Origin: Dendrobium chrysotoxum
Taxonomy: Eukaryota > Streptophyta > Magnoliopsida > Asparagales > Orchidaceae
Reading direction: 5' to 3'
DNA: 64,000 nt
Assembly: GCA_019925795.1 (NCBI GenBank)
Contig: CM034301.1
Span: 43,859,783-43,923,782, forward strand
Shown piece after piece: positions 22,201-32,279 of the stretch (positions are counted from its first letter, which is position 1; each line of letters opens with the position of its first letter). A program made the position numbers and the translations under genes. Below the pieces are notes generated by a model. That model saw only the letters and a list, made by a program, of their open reading frames with translations, made no database searches and was not told where the DNA came from.

Positions 22201-22683
22201 TTTGTTTCCTGTACCAAATATTGGGGCTGCTGTTTGGAGACTTTTGGCCTTCCATTTCCTTATTTTAATTAGGATTAAATGAGGTATTTTGGGGCTGTTG
22301 GGTTTCCTTCTTTTTACCTATAAATATAAGGTGTTTTGTAATGTTAAGAGAGATATGTGATAAGTGTTGATTTTTGGAAAGAACCTGCGGGTTTCTTTAG
22401 GATTGCTTGCAAGCAATGCCTATTCTTCTTCTTCTCTCCTTATAGGAAAGTTTGCGAGCTTCTCCGTCTTCGTCTGGACTTCTTATCCTCTTCTTCTTTC
22501 CATAAGTACCACTCCACCTGTATCCTTCTTCTCTATGGATGGAATGCAACTTTAGGATTTGTTTTGTTCGTGTTTGTAAGCGTCATTTTATTATATCAAA
22601 GGAATATATTGTGTTAGTTGTCGTAATTTGTTTAAATTTGAGCATTGCATATATCTTTCTATTACCTAGGAAGTATATAATTT

Positions 22684-22725
22684 TGTAAGCAAAAATTAGG
22701 GGCTTTCTCCTAATTTTTGCTTGCA
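22684..22725. repeat. 17-bp inverted repeat at the LTR 3' end
   Basis: TGTAAGCAAAAATTAGG and CCTAATTTTTGCTTGCA are complementary except for one base, with the 8-base loop GGCTTTCT. It could fold in the transcript just before the LTR end. Confidence 0.85.
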
Positions 22726-22733
22726 TCATAGTT

Positions 22734-23650
22734 GCTCATATTGGCAAATCTTTAATATTAGATTCTACTGCCTTTTCCCATATGACAAGTAACAGCAATT
22801 ATTTTCATCATTTACCATGAAAGCATTCCCTCCTATCATTATTACTAACAGATCCCTCCTTTCCCATCTCTAAACAAGATCTATCCATATCATTCTTATT
22901 AACTTTAGACAATAAATTATATTTTTTCTCACTTTCCTATAATTTCTTAATCTATAAATTGTCCTACCAAAACCCACAACTAATCAATAATATTTTATCC
23001 TTCACATTGTCAACATCTCAACAAAAAGAAGACAATTAATAAAAGTGCTGAGGTTAAAGGCATTTATTCTCTCCAATGCTACTTCGTTGCCTTGTCTCCT
23101 TATAGTTGGCATTGTTTTCTTAGTAACTTTCGGGGTTTCATTCATATTCCCTCTTCTGCTTATAAGTTTATATCTGCCAATAAGATTGTGAATATGATAT
23201 CATCATCATATTTTTTCCAGTGTCTATATCTTCGCATAAGTGGCCTTCTAAATTTGGTCCATCAAATATCTAAAAGATACAAGTCCTGTGTGCACTCACA
23301 TATGAGTATTTGTTATTTTGCCTCCTTTATTAATGACTACACCTTATTTGGGTTTATTTATTGAAGCAATGGTTCGAAGGTTTCATTGTATTCAAGCAAT
23401 TTCATCAAAAAAATTGGAGCTCAGTTTCTACTTTTCTTAAAATTCTTCGTACTAACAATGTTTTCAAATATATGCAATCTATTTTCATTGCTTCTATGTT
23501 GAAAATTGTATTACATGTCAATTATCATACATTATACATCACACCAATATGATGTGCTGAACAAAAGCATCGACATCTCTTCCTTGTTCCTCACACCTAA
23601 ATATTTCACATGGATGCTCCATAATAGCAACCTACTAAATCAATTGTGTG
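22734..23650 (+). mobile_element. Ty1/copia ghost, protease to integrase part
   Basis: Plus-strand pieces with many stops read ILDSTAFSHMTSNSNYFH (protease, normally LDSGAT.HMT) near 22760-22810. Integrase-like FASFINDYTLFGFIY follows near 23320-23362, then FKQFHQKNWSSV and KILRTNN near 23390-23460, and AEQKHRHL near 23560. Removing the LTR and LINE joins the upstream ghost to AHIGKSLILDSTAFSHMTS in one frame. Confidence 0.7.
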
Positions 23651-23820
23651 ATCCCTTATTTTAAGTGAGGCTACTCCTTTTTCACATCTTTATCCACACA
23701 TGCATTTTTCTTTAAAATTCTCGTGTTTTTGGCCATGTTTGTTTCATTCACTCTCTTCATCATAAACACAATCAACTATCTCATTGTATCATTAACTGTA
23801 TCTTATTTGTTATTCTCATA

Positions 23821-24045
23821 CAACAACAACATAAAACCTTTATCCCACTATATGGGGTCGGCTACATGAATCATTTTTCTCCATTGTGTTCTATTAAGAG
23901 TCAAATTCTCATTTAAATCAAATAAAAAAGGCCATTTCTAATATTTTCTAACCAAATCTTTTTAGGTCTACCTCTCCTCTCTTAACATAGGCCAAATCTA
24001 ATACATCTACTCTGCTAACCAGGTCATCAGAAGGCCAACATTTTA
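23821..24045 (-). mobile_element. RTE LINE 3' end, truncated copy
   Basis: (CAA)n at 23821-23830 is followed by CCTTTATCCCACTATATGGG, CTACATGAATCATTTTTCTC and further sequence collinear with the LINE at 20911-21772 in reverse. It breaks off at a copia fragment. Confidence 0.8.
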
Positions 24046-24870
24046 TGAAAAATCATTAGTAAACGAGACAAAAAGTGAAAGGCCATATGAGTAAGAAATG
24101 GCCTAAGATTCGAAATAACCAAGCGAATTAGCCAAAAAAAAAAGAGAGAAATTACTACTAGCTTAGGATGGAAAGGACAAATAGGGTTACCTAGCTCACA
24201 TGCATTGCAACCAACATTTAGTAGAGACAAAAACAAAAAAAACTAAAGACAAAAGCTCAAAGTAGGCGAAGGAAGACCGATTTGACAATGCCAATGAAAT
24301 GGGAAAATGACAGTGGAAAGAACAAAAAGAACATTTTTCATCAAGTAGTCGATTGCACCGGCTTCAACACCTCCACCAGATGTCTTCTTTGAGTTAAGCC
24401 AAAAAGATAGACAAAATTAGAGGAATAGACTCTTATAAATGGGACTTAGTAAGAAAATGAATATATAATTAATTTATAGAAAACCATGGGGCAAATAAAA
24501 CATTACGGATGAATATAATTTTTTAAGGAGACACAATGACTTTCTCAAACACAGGATAGGGGTACTCATCAAGCCCAACCCGAGAGAAAGAGAGGTCATG
24601 TGAATAAAGAAGAAATGTTTGCAATAACCTATCATATGTGAAGAGGCACCTAAATCCAAAATCCATGACATGCTTGAGAAGACAATGCAACAAATCCAGA
24701 GAAGGAAACATCATGAGAAGCATATGTAGAGACACGAGGGTTCTGAATCACATGGTCATATGCTTCTTGAAAAAGTATGATAGAACCTAAAGGAGCAATA
24801 GTATGATGGAACTTGAAGAAGCAATAGGAAAAATATTCTTTGATAAAGAAAAGTACTAGAAGAGCCATTG
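24046..24870 (-). mobile_element. Ty1/copia remnant (protease and pre-integrase)
   Basis: Minus-strand frames read HVIQNPRVSTYASHDVSFSG, WILDLGASSHMIGYCKHF (protease; the usual DSGASSHMTG has lost its Ser-Gly) and CNACELGNP...FHPK (gag-pre-integrase). They are broken by stops and frame changes. The orientation is opposite to the copia ghost at 19430-23650, so it is a separate insertion. Confidence 0.75.
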
Positions 24871-25394
24871 AAATTTGGGTTCAATCCCTTCTAATTTCGC
24901 ATTGTCACATATAGTAAGATGGTTCGTTTTGCAATTTTATTTAAATAATAACTCATGCTCGATAAATGTTGCATGATCTACACAATTAGTGTTGTGATAC
25001 ATGGGGCTTCAAAATTGTCAAAAATCGCACTCATCTTTCAAAAATGAAAGTGAACCATAAAAAACACTTTTTAAAGAATATATTTTGTATTTAACTAAAA
25101 TTTATTAAGCGACCTATCCTAAGACATTGATGATGGTCACATTTACACTTGAAGTCCATGCTTAGATGGTTCTTGAATCATACACCATTTTTCATTCCAG
25201 CTCCTTTTTTTAATTTATTCAAAATGTGCTCCACCACATTTAAGAAGAAGCATGAAAAGTATAAGCACATAATGCAACGGAATATTATTAGGAGAGTAAT
25301 TTCCCTTAGACGGTACTAAAAAGCTTAATTGCCATAGCTTGCAGCTTAATAATGAGGAAATTTTAAAATGAATAAGTTCTGAGGATACACTCAC
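24871..25394 (-). other. B3 intron 4, first part
   Basis: No exon or transposon was recognised between exon 4's donor (CTT|GTGAGT) and the copia remnant. Confidence 0.45.
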
Positions 25395-28300
25395 AAGTGA
25401 GGACTGAACATCATCAGATAAGCAAACACTGAAACTAACGCAACTGGATGATGGAATGTCAACTGAATCTGTTCTATCAATTTTGACTTTACATCTCCGA
25501 CTGGAACAAGGAGTAACATTCTTTTCATCCTCATCAAAAAAGGTATCATCAGCAATGCCTGAACAGTTAGAGAAACAATTTCAGATGAAAAACCATCAAT
25601 CTATGAACAGCTGAATGTTCCGTATTTCATCTGAAAAACAGGAAATTTAAATAAGGCAGAAACAAATCACCAGATTGACAATCACTTCCTTTAACAATTT
25701 CAGGATAACTTTTGTATTTGCACTCATGAACTTTGTTACAGCTCTGAAGCCCACTTTCAGCTATTGTAGAACTTCCTAAAAGATGGCATTTTCATCAGAA
25801 TGCTTGAAATTTGTGGAGAGAAACTATGTGTGCGTGTGAAAGAATTATTACTTGACATGTTCAGCAAATTAGGTTTTCATTCCTGAAACCAATTTAAATC
25901 TTCTGTAAAGTTTGCAAATTTATTTACATAAGAACAGCATATTTGCCTTTTTGAGAGAAAGGCAAACATCATTTTTCTTATATCTTGCATGATCTAGGAT
26001 TATCGGATTTGATGGAGGAAATAGATGCATATTTAAGATGAATTATCATAAGTTTGAAAATTCTGAAATAAACTAATTGACGTACATATCAGTAACAATT
26101 TAGGTCAACATCAACTTATTTCCTTTGATCTCATACGAAGCCTAATACAATATCATTTAAGCAATTATAAAGGCTATGTTCCCAGTAAAAGGAATTTGTT
26201 TAGAAAACTTGGTATCAGAAAACTTGGTATCAGAGAAGCATTTCTTTTCTGAATTGGAAGCATCATAATTAAGATTTTGTATCCCAAATTACCTGTGGTC
26301 TGAGAAACTCCATATTCTTCACTGATTATCATCAAATTTTCCATCTTATCAATGGTGTGGTTTAATATGGGGTTGGAGGAAACCGCTGAGATAGTTTGAC
26401 ATGGTACACTAGTTTCTAAGTCAAAGCTCGCATGATAATTTTGGCATATAGGTTCTTCCACTTCATTTGCGTTGAAGCTAGCTCCAGTTGCAAGTTCTAT
26501 TAATTTTTCATCAAGAGTAGGGTGGCATATTGCATCGGCTGAGAGAAAAACTATCTCAGAAATTCCCTCAGGTTTAATCAGATTCAACTCCATTTTAGGA
26601 CTGCATTCTCCAGTTGCAAGTTCTATTAATTTTTCATCAAGAGTAGGGTGGCATATTGCATCGGCTGAGAGAAAAACTATCTCAGAAATTCCCTCAGGTT
26701 TAATCAGATTCAACTCCATTTTAGGACAGCATTCTGCATGTTCGAGATTAGATAGAGAAGCAATTTTCATATCATGTGACTCACTGTCCAGTATTTCAAG
26801 GTCATGTGAAAGGCCTTGCTCTGTCTTTCCATTGTTTCTGATATCATCATGCTCATTCTTCATCCGCACTTGCGAACCACTATCTATCTCAGAAATTCCC
26901 TCAGGTATAATCAGATTAAACTCCATTTTAGGACTGCATTCTGCATGTTCGAGATTAGATAGAGAAGCCATTTTCATATCATGTGGCTCACTGTCCAGCA
27001 TTTCAAGGTCATGTGAAAGGCCTTGTTCTGTCTTTCCATTGTTTCTGATATCATCATGCTCTTTGTTCATCTGCACCTGCGAACCACTAATTTCAGCTGA
27101 CCACTCTTTATTATCAGAATGAGCTTTAACAGCCCAGGTAGAAGTTTTAGTCATGGCATCGGGTTCTTCTGCTGTCTGTTTCGATGGCAGAGCTCCACCA
27201 ATATGTCGAAGAGCAGCTCCTTTCTCTGATGTGTTCATCCTGCTAATGATGCTTTTGCTTGCAATTGCTTCAATGTTCTCTAAGTCCGAATTTGCAAGCT
27301 CAGTAGGAGATTTTATGTTTAGTTCCCCAACTGTAGCATCGCTATTTTTATGCATTGTTTGTTCAGAATCAAGAAGTGCATTCTCTGATTCTTTGGAGTT
27401 TGAATCATAAAGAGGTTTCTCACCTACACTTGAAAGTTCTAGAACTCCTTCAGAGATAGAATCACTTTCAATTACATGAACCTTAGGGAAATCACACTTA
27501 ACAGATTTTTGTTTCCGCTTTAAACTTCTCTGAACTTCAGTGCCGAATGGGCTATGCTGCTTTTCTGATGCTTGAGCTGTTTTTTTCCTTTTAGAGATTC
27601 TAACATTACCAGGTTTTAATTCAGTCATGCATCTTTCTTTTGTGCATCTGCCTTTTCTTCTTTTCACTTTAAAGTTCACTCTCTCCAAGGCGTTAGTCCC
27701 AAATATTCGTGCAGCAAATATCAATCCACCAGTGTAAGTAAATAAAACAAACTCCCCCACTGTTATACAATGATCTGAGACAAAATCACACCATCCATTT
27801 TGAAAAGCCAATGAACCATCTACCATTGACATCTTAACATTCCAATACTTTCCATCAGCATCTTCAATATAGACATACTTCTTAGCCAATCCTTTCAAAG
27901 TGCACGCCGCCATGGGTGGAATAAACTGCACAGATAAATGAATCAGACCAATGTTAAAAAACTGCATAAATGCAGTTCACAAACATCCCCACTCGTAGCC
28001 AGACACGAATTCAAAATATTATTTCAAATTATCATGGATATTTTTATCAAGCCTTAAGCATTAGAAATATCAGTGCTCACAGGCTATAAAAATAACAGCA
28101 AAAATGGTGCAAATCAAGCAAAAAGGTGCAACCTATTGGATTCAAAAATGTTGGTGGATGATACCAAAAGCCTACTCACATGATCAACGAGAGAAAGAAA
28201 AAAAATATTAGAGAGAGAAAAAAGAGAATCTAAAGAGAAGCTCCACAACTTCACTAGATTGAGAGAAATGAGCCGGAGTACAAGAAATCTCTTGCCTCAT

Positions 28301-29395
28301 GCTCCCCCCTTAGTCCCCTGTTTATAAATTTGGATCAGTTCAGTACTATAGAAAAAAGTTACATATTGAGCAACATAAATAAAAGAAATACATAGCAATA
28401 TTGAATAGTTGCTTGATGTAAAAAAACATGAAGCATGTAGCCTGAAAACATTAGAGCACATATTGACTATTTTGACTAAATCCTTCGTTAAATGAAGTCA
28501 CCATCTTGTTAGATGATGTCACCATCTTGACCAGAGGAAATCACCGACTTGATTGAGTGAATGCTAGCAACTACTAAGTTTTCTAGGCCTTGGAAAGAGT
28601 ATTCTCTAGCGAATTTGTCATCATTTTTGTGAGTTCATGACAGCCTTGGCGAGTTCACGTCAATCCTTGAACAGAACTGACTTAGCTTGAACTGGGCCCT
28701 TGAGATATCTGGATTCACACAACCCATTAATGAATTCAACATAATATAACTACGCCAGATGCCCAGCACTTACTTCATGAATTCAGGATTCAAAACGTGG
28801 CCTTGTCAATGAGAAGTGTTCTACTCAACTTCATTAAAAAAAAAGGATAAAACATCAAATTACTAGATCAACTTAAATTTAAAGCTAACTATCTTTTCTT
28901 TTACTTTGCTGTGAACCTTAAAGGGCAATAGCATCAAGTAACCATACATGTGTACATAGACAAACATTTCAAGCGCCCCCATTTCAGTTTCCTTCCCTAC
29001 CACTCCCACAGTATTCATTCAAAGCATACGCATCATCCAAATGACTTCATGAGAGGAGAAACAGAACCTGAAAACATCAAAATCCTATCTCTGTGTGACA
29101 ATAATAGAAATCATTAAAAATATAGAAGAGGCAACGGTTCGATGGAAATAACAACAAATAAATAAATTTTGAAGTGGAAAGAAGTGCAAGAGAAGAGGAT
29201 CATGCATACCAAAACATCTTTGAAATCCCCGATCAGAACCTTGAAGAATGATAACGGGCATGTATTAAGAGGAGGCGGCGACCGAGAACGAGGTTTCCTC
29301 CCACGTTTCTTCATCAAGGGCGCCGCAGATAATTCTACGTATGCTTGCATCTTCCTCTGCATCCCTCTAGCGACCACATTCGCTTCCGATGACAT
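25395..29395 (-). CDS. B3-domain DNA-binding protein, exons 1-4
   Basis: Exons: 29210-29395 (62 codons), 26293-27925 (1633 nt), 25671-25775 (105 nt), 25395-25558 (164 nt), with consistent phases 0/1/1/0 and canonical GT-AG sites. The protein starts MSSEANVVARGMQRKMQAY. A basic KKRGRKPRSR stretch (residues 30-38, nuclear-signal-like) precedes a B3 domain at about 49-145 (SFFKVLIGDFKDVL, spliced to FIPPMAACTLKGLAKKYVYI, then KYWNVKM, GWCDFV, GEFVLFTYTGG). A long acidic, serine-rich linker follows, with two sets of tandem repeats, and then exons 3-4. B3 domains of the REM/VRN1-like type bind DNA; the target is unknown. A second B3 domain at 11474-11749 is inferred to be the end of the same protein. 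The plus-strand open frames at 26472-27410 are antisense shadows. Confidence 0.88.
26482..26733 (-). repeat. 126-bp in-frame tandem duplication in B3 exon 2
   Basis: Two copies, 26482-26607 and 26608-26733, encode the same 42 residues (ECSPKMELNLIKPEGISEIV and FLSADAICHPTLDEKLIEL...ATG). They are identical or nearly so at the DNA level, so the duplication is recent. Confidence 0.92.
26700..27090 (-). repeat. 207-bp in-frame tandem duplication in B3 exon 2
   Basis: Two 69-residue units start SGSQVQMNKEHDDIRNNGKT and SGSQVRMKNEHDDIRNNGKT. Each carries EQGLSHDLE.LDSE.HDMK and ASLSNLEHAEC.PKME. They differ by several substitutions, so this is older than the adjacent 126-bp duplication. Confidence 0.9.
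27926..29209 (-). other. B3 intron 1
   Basis: The donor is TTTTG|GTATGC and the acceptor CTGCAG|TTTATT, phase 0, splitting the B3 domain after FKDVL. The middle (28130-28800) has an LTR-like look, with TTTATAAATT and a C-run near 28305-28330, but no convincing ends. Confidence 0.75.
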
Positions 29396-29640
29396 CCCCT
29401 CACCTTAAACCCTAGAAAAACCGTAACAGAGCCTTACACAAAAACCCAACTTGGCATAAACCTTTTCCTCTATTTACTACGATCGAGGAAAATGCTCCGT
29501 TTTACTGTCTGTAGTCAAGATTCCCACCACCTTCCATCGGCGTCGGCCATGGCAGCTCTTCCCACTGCGCAACTCTCCTGAAAAGCACCAAAACTTTGGC
29601 ATTTATTCATAGAAACAAGAATATGACAGTATTTCCTTAA
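29396..29640 (-). promoter_or_regulatory. 5' leader and promoter side of the B3 gene
   Basis: Upstream of the start codon. CCCTAG/TTTAGGG-like words occur at 29405-29412, but no TATA box or start site can be fixed. Confidence 0.35.
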
Positions 29641-30114
29641 AGTCTGTTTGGCAGCCAGCAAGATGATTTAATTTAAATAGAATTTAATAAATTTAAATTT
29701 ATTTATTAAATTTAAAAGTTGTTAAATTCTAAAAACTATTTGATATAAAATTAATTAAGGGACTGTTTAATTTAAAGTAAAAGATGCCTAAAACATTTCA
29801 AATATAGTGTTTGAAAAATATTAATATTTAGTTTGAAGTAAATCAAATACATTTTAAAATTTTTTACATTTGTAATTCATTATAAGTTCATTTTTTATGT
29901 ATTTAAAATTCTATAATTTAAGTGATTTTCAAATACATTGGATCTTAATTGCCTGCCGCGGCTATCGTAAGACATACCACGGCCCGCCGCCGCCACCTAC
30001 CACCACCGAGGACAAGCACTGTCTTCTTTTTTATACTCATCTAAACAACTTCAAAGTATTTGAAATACACTACATTATTTTTACATTATGTTTCTTTTTG
30101 GCAAACCAAACAGC
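29636..30114. mobile_element. MITE-like segment with TTA..G.CTGTTTGG ends
   Basis: The left end TTAAAGTCTGTTTGG and the reverse complement of the right end, TTAGTGGCTGTTTGG, match at 12 of 15 bases. The interior is AT-rich and non-coding. No clear target duplication was found, so this is tentative. Confidence 0.35.
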
Positions 30115-30464
30115 CACTAAATTAGGTTAAAATTTAATGAATTATTTGACTACTTATATCAGAATTTAAATCTAAATAAAATTTTTAATAATTACTTTTA
30201 ATAATGAAGTTAAAATATATAATCTCATTAATCATAATCATAATTGGTTTAAATAACATTTCAATTAATTATTAATTATTAAATTATTAAACTAATATAA
30301 TAAATGATTAAAAGGGGAAAATGGTTTGTTTTGTACCGGGAAGTCGAACAATAGCTGAAAGATTGTATTAATTATTATTATCATGGAGTTGTTATGTAAC
30401 AATTTGGAGTTGGACTATTTTTAGACTGCTCAATTCGATTTGCATAGCAATGCATGTCCACAGC

Positions 30465-30858
30465 TAGGGGTGTAAACGAGTAAAGCTGACTCGCGAGCCT
30501 GCTCGAGCTTGACTCGTTAATAAGCTCGTGAGCCAAGCGTATCGAATTTCGAGCTCGAGCTCATTAGATTATCAAGCTTGAGTTCAATTGGGATGAAACT
30601 CGACTCGATTACTCGTCGAGCGGCTCGAGCGTGAAAGACGGAAGCGTAGGCTTGGTCGCTTGGAAGCGTGGATGCGGAAGCGGTATTGGAACGAGAAGAG
30701 TACACCTCGTGAGCTGCTCACGAGCTTGCATCCATCGCAACTAGCCAAGCTCAAGCAGGCCATTTGAGCTCGAGCTCAAGTTCAAGCTCACGTCTGGCCG
30801 AGGAGCCTAGCTCGAGTTAAGCATGATTCAAGCTCGACTCGACTTGTTTGCACCCCTT
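30465..30858 (+). mobile_element. Non-autonomous hAT-type element (TAGGGGTGTAAACGAG)
   Basis: Left end TAGGGGTGTAAACGAG; right end CTTGTTTGCACCCCTT in reverse. The interior is rich in CTCGAGC/GAGCTCG words. Flanks TCCACAGC (30457-30464) and TCCACACC (30859-30866) form an 8-bp target duplication with one mismatch, as expected for hAT. It is 394 bp with no transposase. The minus-strand open frame at 30517-30705 is accidental. Confidence 0.85.
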
Positions 30859-30866
30859 TCCACACC

Positions 30867-31800
30867 ACATAGGCTTCCTTTGGGACAATTTTTTATCACA
30901 ATTTTTTAAAAAATTTTGTGCTAAAAATTTTTTGTAAAAAGTTATAAGAAAACTATCACCAAGCTAAAGAGTGTCCATAATTGACTTTCATAATAAAATA
31001 AAATAACATTTGAACATTACCATTTTTATGACATCAAATCTTTTTTTTTTTAATATATAAGATTTGTGCTTTTAAATTATTATTTTTATTTTAAATGGAT
31101 TAATTTATTTTTAAAATAGTAAAAAATAATTGTAAGTTGTTTTTGTTATTTCCATGAAAATCACCCAGACGACTAGACGAGGAGCTGCCCGGCCGTCGCC
31201 TCCACTACTGGCCTTCACCACGGCGTAAGGTTGACTGGTTGAGTTGAATAGTCTTGTACTCTTGCTTTTTTTAAGTAATTGAGAACTTAAACCGTTTATC
31301 TTGTTTTTTTTTTTTTATGTTATTTAGTTTTTAAATATGACCGTTTATCTTGTTCATCCCTTAAGAAAGTCCCCAATAACTTTTGATCAATCTACACTGA
31401 CTTTATAGGGGGTGCTTCGTCGTGTTAATTTACCAAAATTTTAAAGATAGTATAAATTTATTATATCCTAGAAAATTTATGATAATAGAGAGAGAATTTT
31501 ATATTCTTATTTTGTACGAAGATTTATCACATGTATAGAAAAAAAGAAAATAATATGTGATACATTTGAATTATTATATGTGGAAAATTAAAGAAGGAGA
31601 AAAATTATGAGTCTTAACCCAGTTAAAATATTATATAGATTTGAAATTACAAAAGCCCACTCTTCTCCATAATTAGAGGAGACGGGATTAGAAAGATTGG
31701 AGCATTTGTTTGGTCTAATGCAGTTGTAGTAGAAATTATGGGAGAAATAAAGGAGAAAAGCTGACAACAATTTGATGATGTCAATATGGCAACGGTGATT
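30867..31800. other. Intergenic AT-rich sequence
   Basis: No gene was recognised. A MITE-like run, GGCTTCCTTTGGGACAATT, starts at about 30872 and resembles MITE ends elsewhere in the window, but its other end was not found. Confidence 0.4.
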
Positions 31801-31812
31801 GGATAATTATGG

Positions 31813-31994
31813 TCAAACGATAGTGCTCACGCGACAATAATCGAACGATAATGGTCAGATGATAGTGAATGGACTATGATGACCAAATGACAATAGTCAA
31901 ACAATGATAGTCGAGCAACACTAGTCAGGCAGCAACAGTCGAGCAATATCAATATAACAACCGTAGTCAAATGACAACGATGACTAGTCAAACG
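31813..31994 (+). repeat. Degenerate 14-bp minisatellite
   Basis: Units such as TCAAACGATAGTGC, TCACGCGACAATAA, TCGAACGATAATGG, TCAAACAATGATAG, TCGAGCAACACTAG and TCAGGCAGCAACAG follow at multiples of 14 bases, with a few irregular gaps. Rough consensus TCRARCRAYRATAG. Confidence 0.75.
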
Positions 31995-32279
31995 TCGTAT
32001 ATAACTCTAGAGTTCTTCAAAACTATAAGCTCTCTCTAAACTCAAATCCATATTTTCTTTAATCAGGTAAATATGGTAATTTCATTAACACTAACTCACA
32101 TTGAATCTTTTAATCATAAACAATTTATTCAATAATTACGTGCCTTAAATACCTCAAAATCGAATGATGTTGGGCCTATTAGATTCGTCTTATCAAGCCA
32201 ATTCATTAGAGCTGATTGATGAACTAACAAGTCAAATCTAATCAAATTTGAACTAGAGCTCTTATAATATATACATAAT

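Larger units (their letters stand above)
21783..22728 (+). mobile_element. Solo LTR (TGATG...CATCA) in the LINE's target duplication
   Basis: Starts TGATGTAGGCAAAAGG, ends TTTTTGCTTGCATCA (inverted ends nearly match over 14 bases), and is flanked by TAGTT at 21778-21782 and 22729-22733. A TATAAATA box lies at 22319-22326. Open frames inside (21839-22617) are LTR leader sequence with a duplicated segment near 22030-22200, not genes. Confidence 0.9.

Noticed and set aside
21839..22617. Plus-strand open frames of 147 and 86 codons
   Set aside because: They lie within the solo LTR 21783-22728 and reflect its pyrimidine-rich leader and an internal duplication.
26472..27410. Long plus-strand open frames (216 and 85 codons)
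   Set aside because: They are antisense to B3 exon 2; their internal repetition is simply the exon's tandem duplication seen from the other strand.
28139..28796. Direct 10-mer GGATTCAAAA at 28139 and 28787, as a possible target duplication
   Set aside because: No inverted or TG/CA ends are found between the two sites in the required register; probably chance in AT-rich sequence.
31813..31994. CRISPR-like array
   Set aside because: Units are 14 bp without spacers and this is a plant nuclear sequence; it is a minisatellite.
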